Positions 60,101 through 64,000 of a stretch of DNA of 64,000 bases are shown here, in pieces (the first letter of the stretch is position 1; every line of letters starts with the position of its first letter). The notes under the pieces are model-generated. The model was not told where the DNA came from. It saw only the letters and a list, made by a program, of their open reading frames with translations, and did no database searches. A program made the position numbers and the translations under genes. Source of the DNA: Phlebopus portentosus (lineage: Eukaryota > Basidiomycota > Agaricomycetes > Boletales > Boletinellaceae); NCBI GenBank assembly GCA_037892935.1, contig JAYXKI010000020.1, positions 310,001-374,000 of the forward strand, written 5' to 3'.

Positions 60101-61066
60101 TGATCGAGGAGTACAATTCGATGCAAAGATGATGAGGGAGTTGTACAAACTCCTTCACATCAAAGGCAATCCATCAACGGCGTACCACCCTCAAACAGAT
60201 GGGCAGATAGAATGAGTTAATCAAGAACTCGAACAGTACCTTCGACTATACATCAATCATCAACAATCGGACTGGGCGGACTGGTTAGCTCTTGCAGAGT
60301 TTGCGCACAACAATCACGAACATTCAGCAACCAAACTATCACCTTTCTTAGTCAACACAGGACAACACCCTTCAGGCTTTACCGGTGTTGGAACGACATC
60401 GTCTAATCTATCGGCAGAAGAGTTTGCCAAACATGTCAAGGGAATACACAAACTTGCTCAGGCCAATCTGATCCAGGCCAATAAAGACATGAAGCGCTTT
60501 TACGATCGTCACACTGGAAAGTCGGTAGTCTATGAGATGGGACAAAAGGTCTTCTTGGATGGTCGAAACATTAAGACGATCCGACCGACAAAGAAGATGG
60601 ACGACAAATGGTTTGGCCTGTTTGAGGTTATGGAAAAGGTGGGCGCAAGTGCATATAAGCTAAAGATCCCGAAGACATGGAAACATGTTCATCCCGTCTT
60701 TAACGAGATCCTGCTCAAACCGGCCATTCAACCGTCTTTCAAATCACAAAAGAAGCTGCCTCCACCCCCACCAGTGATCATTGATGAACAGGAAGAGTGC
60801 GAGGTTGAAGAAATACTCGACTCACGTCTACATCGAGGCAGGCTCCAATTCTTGGTCAAGTAGGTTGGATATGAGGAAGCGACATGGCAGCCAGAATCCG
60901 ACGTCAAGGATAATGCGCAGGAATCAACTCAAGAATTCTATCGCAAACATCCTGGAGCTCCAAGAAAGTTAATGATACCTCGACAAAGCCTGCAAGCACT
61001 GTACAAGTTCACGTCCTCAGAAGGCTTATGTGGTTGGTCGGGACGCCCAACCTTGAGAGGGGGTGA
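57137..61066 (+). pseudogene. pol: Copy C pol with many nonsense codons
   Basis: Domain order matches copy B. The protease keeps DSG ([10 protein letters not shown]), and RT keeps YLDD near 58640. The integrase HHCC module has CDHC followed by TAG TGA (near 59834), and the integrase second Asp is present (HDRGVQF). The chromodomain near 60790-60930 is cut by a TAG where copy B has Trp. Other stops lie near 57523, 58138, 58217, 58333, 58606, 58906, 59117, 59309, 59454, 60088 and 60212. Most are CGA to TGA. Confidence 0.9.
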
Positions 61067-61426
61067 TGTAAGGACTCGAACATTTTCCTTTTCTTTTCTT
61101 ACATCATCATTTATTTTAATATTCTTTTTCCTTTTCTTTTATTTTTCTTGTCGTGTATTCATCCATTTGCTGGAACATTCCACAACGTTCTATCATGCTC
61201 ACTAATCATCCCATTCCTTGTCATGTGGCTTCCCATTAGAGTAGACCTTTCCCATGCTCGAAGTCTATATAAGTAGATAGTTTGACTCTTTCGTTCCTTG
61301 TCTTTCTATTCTACTTACCTTCACTGCGACATAGTGTGCGTATAGCCCGGCAACTTGCATTAGCCAGTTGTTTGTTGTTGTGTTGGCCGCCTCGAGATCG
61401 ACGCCTGTTAGTCTCGCCGCCTAACA
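61067..61426 (+). repeat. 3' LTR of copy C (59 bp shorter than its mate)
   Basis: It has the same ends as the 5' LTR. It lacks one of the two direct repeats and the spacer between them, as expected from deletion by recombination between the repeats. Confidence 0.92.
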
Positions 61427-62114
61427 CACGTGATTTAAAAGTGACTCCGTATAACATCACATACTTACAAGAGCTTTTGCGGAATGGACCGAGAGAATAC
61501 CCTGGAGCATGATATGTGATTTAAGATACCAGGACCGTATAGATCTTTTGATACAATAAGTGTGCGGATGCATTTCTTCAGTATGGATGGATTGTTGAAA
61601 GGCACTTTAAGAACAGAGATTAGGTCTATCACAGACAGTAAATCGCATACAAGTAAGATGATCACCTTAAAAGTAGGAAATCGAGGATGAAAACAAAGAA
61701 AATCATTCATTGCGTGCTGGTCGCACAGTGGTCGTGCAACGGTCGCGCTCCAATCGCGCGTTAATCGCGCGATGAGTGCGTCAAAATCTCGGTGTTTATG
61801 AGATGTGGCAATTAAATTTTAAATCTTGTATCCAACGAGATTTAGCATCTCGTGTAGGATTTCGGACACATCGAGATCCTAACAAAGAGATTTTAAATTT
61901 CATCCTTAACGAGATGCTTAGCTAAATTTTATGTCTCTATAAGGCTGAGATTTAATATCTTAGAAAGGATCTCGCGGCCAGGGAGATGCTAGAATCTCTC
62001 CAGCATGGAAATTTAAAATCTCTCACGCGGCAAGACACATCACGAGATTTTAAATTTTCACATACATCTCGGGAGTTATCTCGGTGCCTCCGAGATGCAT
62101 CATTGCCCGCTGTG
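61427..62114. other. AT-rich, ATCTC/GAGAT-rich non-coding segment
   Basis: No gene is supported. Between about 61790 and 62110 the words GAGAT and ATCTC and blocks of AAATTTAAAATCTC recur in both orientations. Its right end, read on the minus strand, begins CACTACACAGCGGGC, so it may be the end of a CACTA-type element. A left end was not found. Confidence 0.45.
61717..61782 (+). repeat. Six 11-bp units with TCGCGC core
   Basis: The consecutive 11-mers are CTGGTCGCACA, GTGGTCGTGCA, ACGGTCGCGCT, CCAATCGCGCG, TTAATCGCGCG and ATGAGTGCGTC. The period is exact, and the core sits at the same place in each unit. Confidence 0.7.
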
Positions 62115-62285
62115 TAGTGAGCGTCATAGTTGGAGAGAACAGATTTAGTTATGGCCGATGACTGAAGATGAATAAGCCATGACGGAGGGAACAGAATTAG
62201 TAAAAGAGGATTAGTAATGTAAAAGAAAGGTAGTAAGAATGGATGATGTCATAAGAAAAAGAAATGAAAATGTTCAAGTCCTTAC
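62115..62285 (-). repeat. Partial 3' LTR of copy D
   Basis: On the minus strand it begins GTAAGGACTTGAACATTTT and aligns with the first third of the copy B LTR up to the CGCTCACTA site, then homology stops. Confidence 0.85.
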
Positions 62286-62297
62286 TCCCCCTTCAAG

Positions 62298-64000
62298 GTT
62301 GGGTGTCCCAACCAACCACATAGTCCTTCCAATGACATGAATCTGTACAGTGCTCACAGGTTTCGTCGAGGTATAGCTAGCTTTCTTAGAGCCCCAGGAT
62401 ATTTGCGATAGAATTCCTGAATCGATTCCTTTGCATTATCCTTGACATCAGACTCTGGTTGCCATGTCACTTCTTTGTACCCAACCCACTTGACCAGGAA
62501 CTGAAGCTTTCCTTGATGTAAATGCAAATCAAGTATTTCTTCAACCTCGTATTCTTCCTGTTCATCAATGATCACTGGCGAGGGTGGAGGCGGCTTCTTT
62601 TACAATTCGAACAATGGTTGGACGGCTGGTTTGAGCAAGATTTTATTGAAGACCGGATGCAGTTTCTTCCACGTCTTTGGCAGTTTGAGCCTGTATGCAC
62701 TTGCACCAACCTTCTCTATGACCTCAAAGGGACCAAACTACTTGTCATCCATTTTCTTTGTTGGCCAGATTGTTTTGATGTTCCATCCATCTAAGAAAAC
62801 TTTCTGTCTTGCCTCATAACTGACAGACTCCCCTGCATGATGGTCATAGAAGTGTTTCATGTCCTTGTTTGCCTAGACTAGGTTAGCTTAGGTGAGTTTG
62901 TGTACCTCTTTGACATGCTTGGCAAATTCTTCTGCTGACAGGTTAGATGATGCCGTTCCAACACCTGTAAAGTCTAAGGGGTGTATTCCTGTATTAACAA
63001 AGAAAGGAGACAACTTCATTGCTGAGTGTTCACAGTTGTTGTATGCAAATTCAGCGAGAGCTAACCAGTTCGCCCAATCCAACTGTCGATAATTGATGTA
63101 CAATCAGAGGTATTGTTCAAGTTCTTGATTAACTCACTCCGTCTGTCCATCTGTTTGTGTGTGGTACACTGTCGATGGATTGCCTTTGATATGAAGGAGC
63201 TTGTACAACTCTTTCATCATCTTCATGTTGAACTGCACTCCTTGGTCATAAATGATCTTTTGAGGCAGGCTGTGTAACTGGAAGATGTGGTCTCTGTAAA
63301 CCTTCACCATACCTTCAGCCATCAATTTTGTTATTGTCAGGATCGCATGGATTTGTTTGCTGAAATGGTTGACTACAATGCAAACTGCATTAAACCTATT
63401 TGACTCTGGCAATTCTCCGATCAGGTCAACTGTGACAATCTGCCATAGCACCTCCAGCACCTCATTAGAGTGCAAAACCTTTGCTCTCGTTGTCCTTAGA
63501 GCCTTTGTCTACTGACAATGATCACACCCCTGCATGTACACCCACATGTCTCCACTTAGCCCTGGCCACCAGTATCTTCATGCTATTAACTGAATTATCT
63601 TTGTTGCTCCTGGATGTTCTGCCAGGGTCAAGTCATAGTGTTTCTTCATAACAATTTCCTTAATGCTTGCCAGTACATACAGCCATCTGCCTTTCCTCCA
63701 TGCTTCTTCTCTCCACTCAATGCTCTTTGGTCTCTCCTTCTCATCTTCCTCCCTCTGTGCTTCTCTAATCTTATTGATGAGTATGTCCCTTGATGTTTGA
63801 ACTGTCCCTCTGACTAGCCATTCCTTCTTGACAAAGGTTACGTCCTCGTTGTCCCATTTGCCCTTATCATAGTCTGCCTGGCATGACAACAGGTTGGCCT
63901 TGCCTAACGTCTTTCCTGGCTTATAGACTAGCATGAAATCAAATTCGGCTAAGTCTAGTTGCCATCGAGCCTGTCGATGATTCAACTTTTGTGGTGATCA
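62298..64000 (-). pseudogene. pol: Copy D pol fragment: RNase H end, integrase, chromodomain
   Basis: Minus-strand pieces include the RNase H end (DLAEFDFMLVYKPGKTLGKA), an HHCC remnant and an integrase core (VDLIGELPESN, then DQGVQFN). They continue to DGQTE followed by a stop, at the same site as in copies B and C. The conserved YNNCEHSAMKLSPFFVN segment and an intact-looking chromodomain (YEVEEIL, FLVKWVGYKEVTWQPE; 62575-62400) follow. Stops and frameshifts between the pieces make it non-functional. Confidence 0.88.

Larger units (their letters stand above)
54900..61426 (+). mobile_element. Chromovirus copy C, decayed
   Basis: It has the same family organisation as copy B, with a 419-bp 5' LTR and a 360-bp 3' LTR. 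The flanks CAAGC and CACGT do not match, so no target duplication is supported. More than a dozen in-frame stops, mostly TGA at former CGA codons, break gag and pol. A deletion removed most of the first leader frame. It is clearly older or more heavily mutated than B. Confidence 0.93.
62115..64000 (-). mobile_element. Chromovirus copy D, 3' part, truncated at both sides
   Basis: On the minus strand, pol runs from the window edge to 62300 and is followed by a purine tract and the beginning of a 3' LTR (62285 to about 62115). The LTR breaks off after its first 170 bp, where GAGAT-rich DNA starts. Mutation load is high. Confidence 0.9.

Noticed and set aside
54895..61431. Target duplication for copy C
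   Set aside because: The flanks CAAGC and CACGT agree in only three of five bases, so no duplication is claimed.

Overview
The window looks like repeat-rich nuclear DNA of a basidiomycete fungus, most likely an Agaricomycete. The evidence is Tf1/sushi-type chromoviruses, a tnp2-like (Plavaka/CACTA-type) transposase, fungal Tc1/mariner transposases, introns of about 45-65 nt with GT..AG ends, and an expanded-type JmjC-like gene. I see no bacterial signatures, tRNA or rRNA. The species cannot be named from sequence alone.

Layout. Bases 1-16037 are a minus-strand chromovirus (copy A) that runs off the left edge. Its 5' leader is split by an 11.8-kb Ty3-type element (3360-15198) with 1,629-bp LTRs. 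That element is very young: I see one LTR mismatch, and its gag and pol are open. It carries an extra gene on the opposite strand (5117-7188), spliced, polyQ-rich and bearing a Zn2Cys6-type cysteine signature. The element is also studded with CGRAAC hexamers spaced 10 bp apart. Next come an AT-hook pseudogene and a mariner transposase (16.3-18.2 kb), then a 2.1-kb CACTA-like element (19238-21360) holding a degenerate Argonaute fragment. A multi-exon JmjC-like gene follows on the minus strand (21.9-26.5 kb). A near-perfect 4.6-kb palindrome (26830-31464) has arms that each carry a mariner-type MITE and an Hsp70 pseudogene.

Further right are a tnp2-like transposase (31.7-35.2 kb), a cysteine-rich zf-4CXXC_R1-like gene (35.8-37.1 kb), a second mariner transposase (38.2-39.3 kb), a decayed TPR/Mlp1-like nucleoporin copy (39.8-43.5 kb) and a membrane-protein gene ending in a PIF/Harbinger-like MITE (45.4-46.8 kb). 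The right end holds three more copies of the chromovirus family: B (47601-54562, complete with target duplication), C (54900-61426, decayed) and D (62115-64000, minus strand, partial).

How it works. The chromoviruses encode Gag, then in the -1 frame PR-RT-RNaseH-IN-chromodomain. The gag/pol overlaps of B, C and the unrelated 11.8-kb element share the heptamer G GGT TTT. All three complete chromovirus leaders carry an 11-nt sequence complementary to the predicted 5' end of their own transcript, which points to Tf1-style self-priming. Decay is dominated by CGA to TGA changes, as expected from deamination of methylated CpG or RIP-like mutation.
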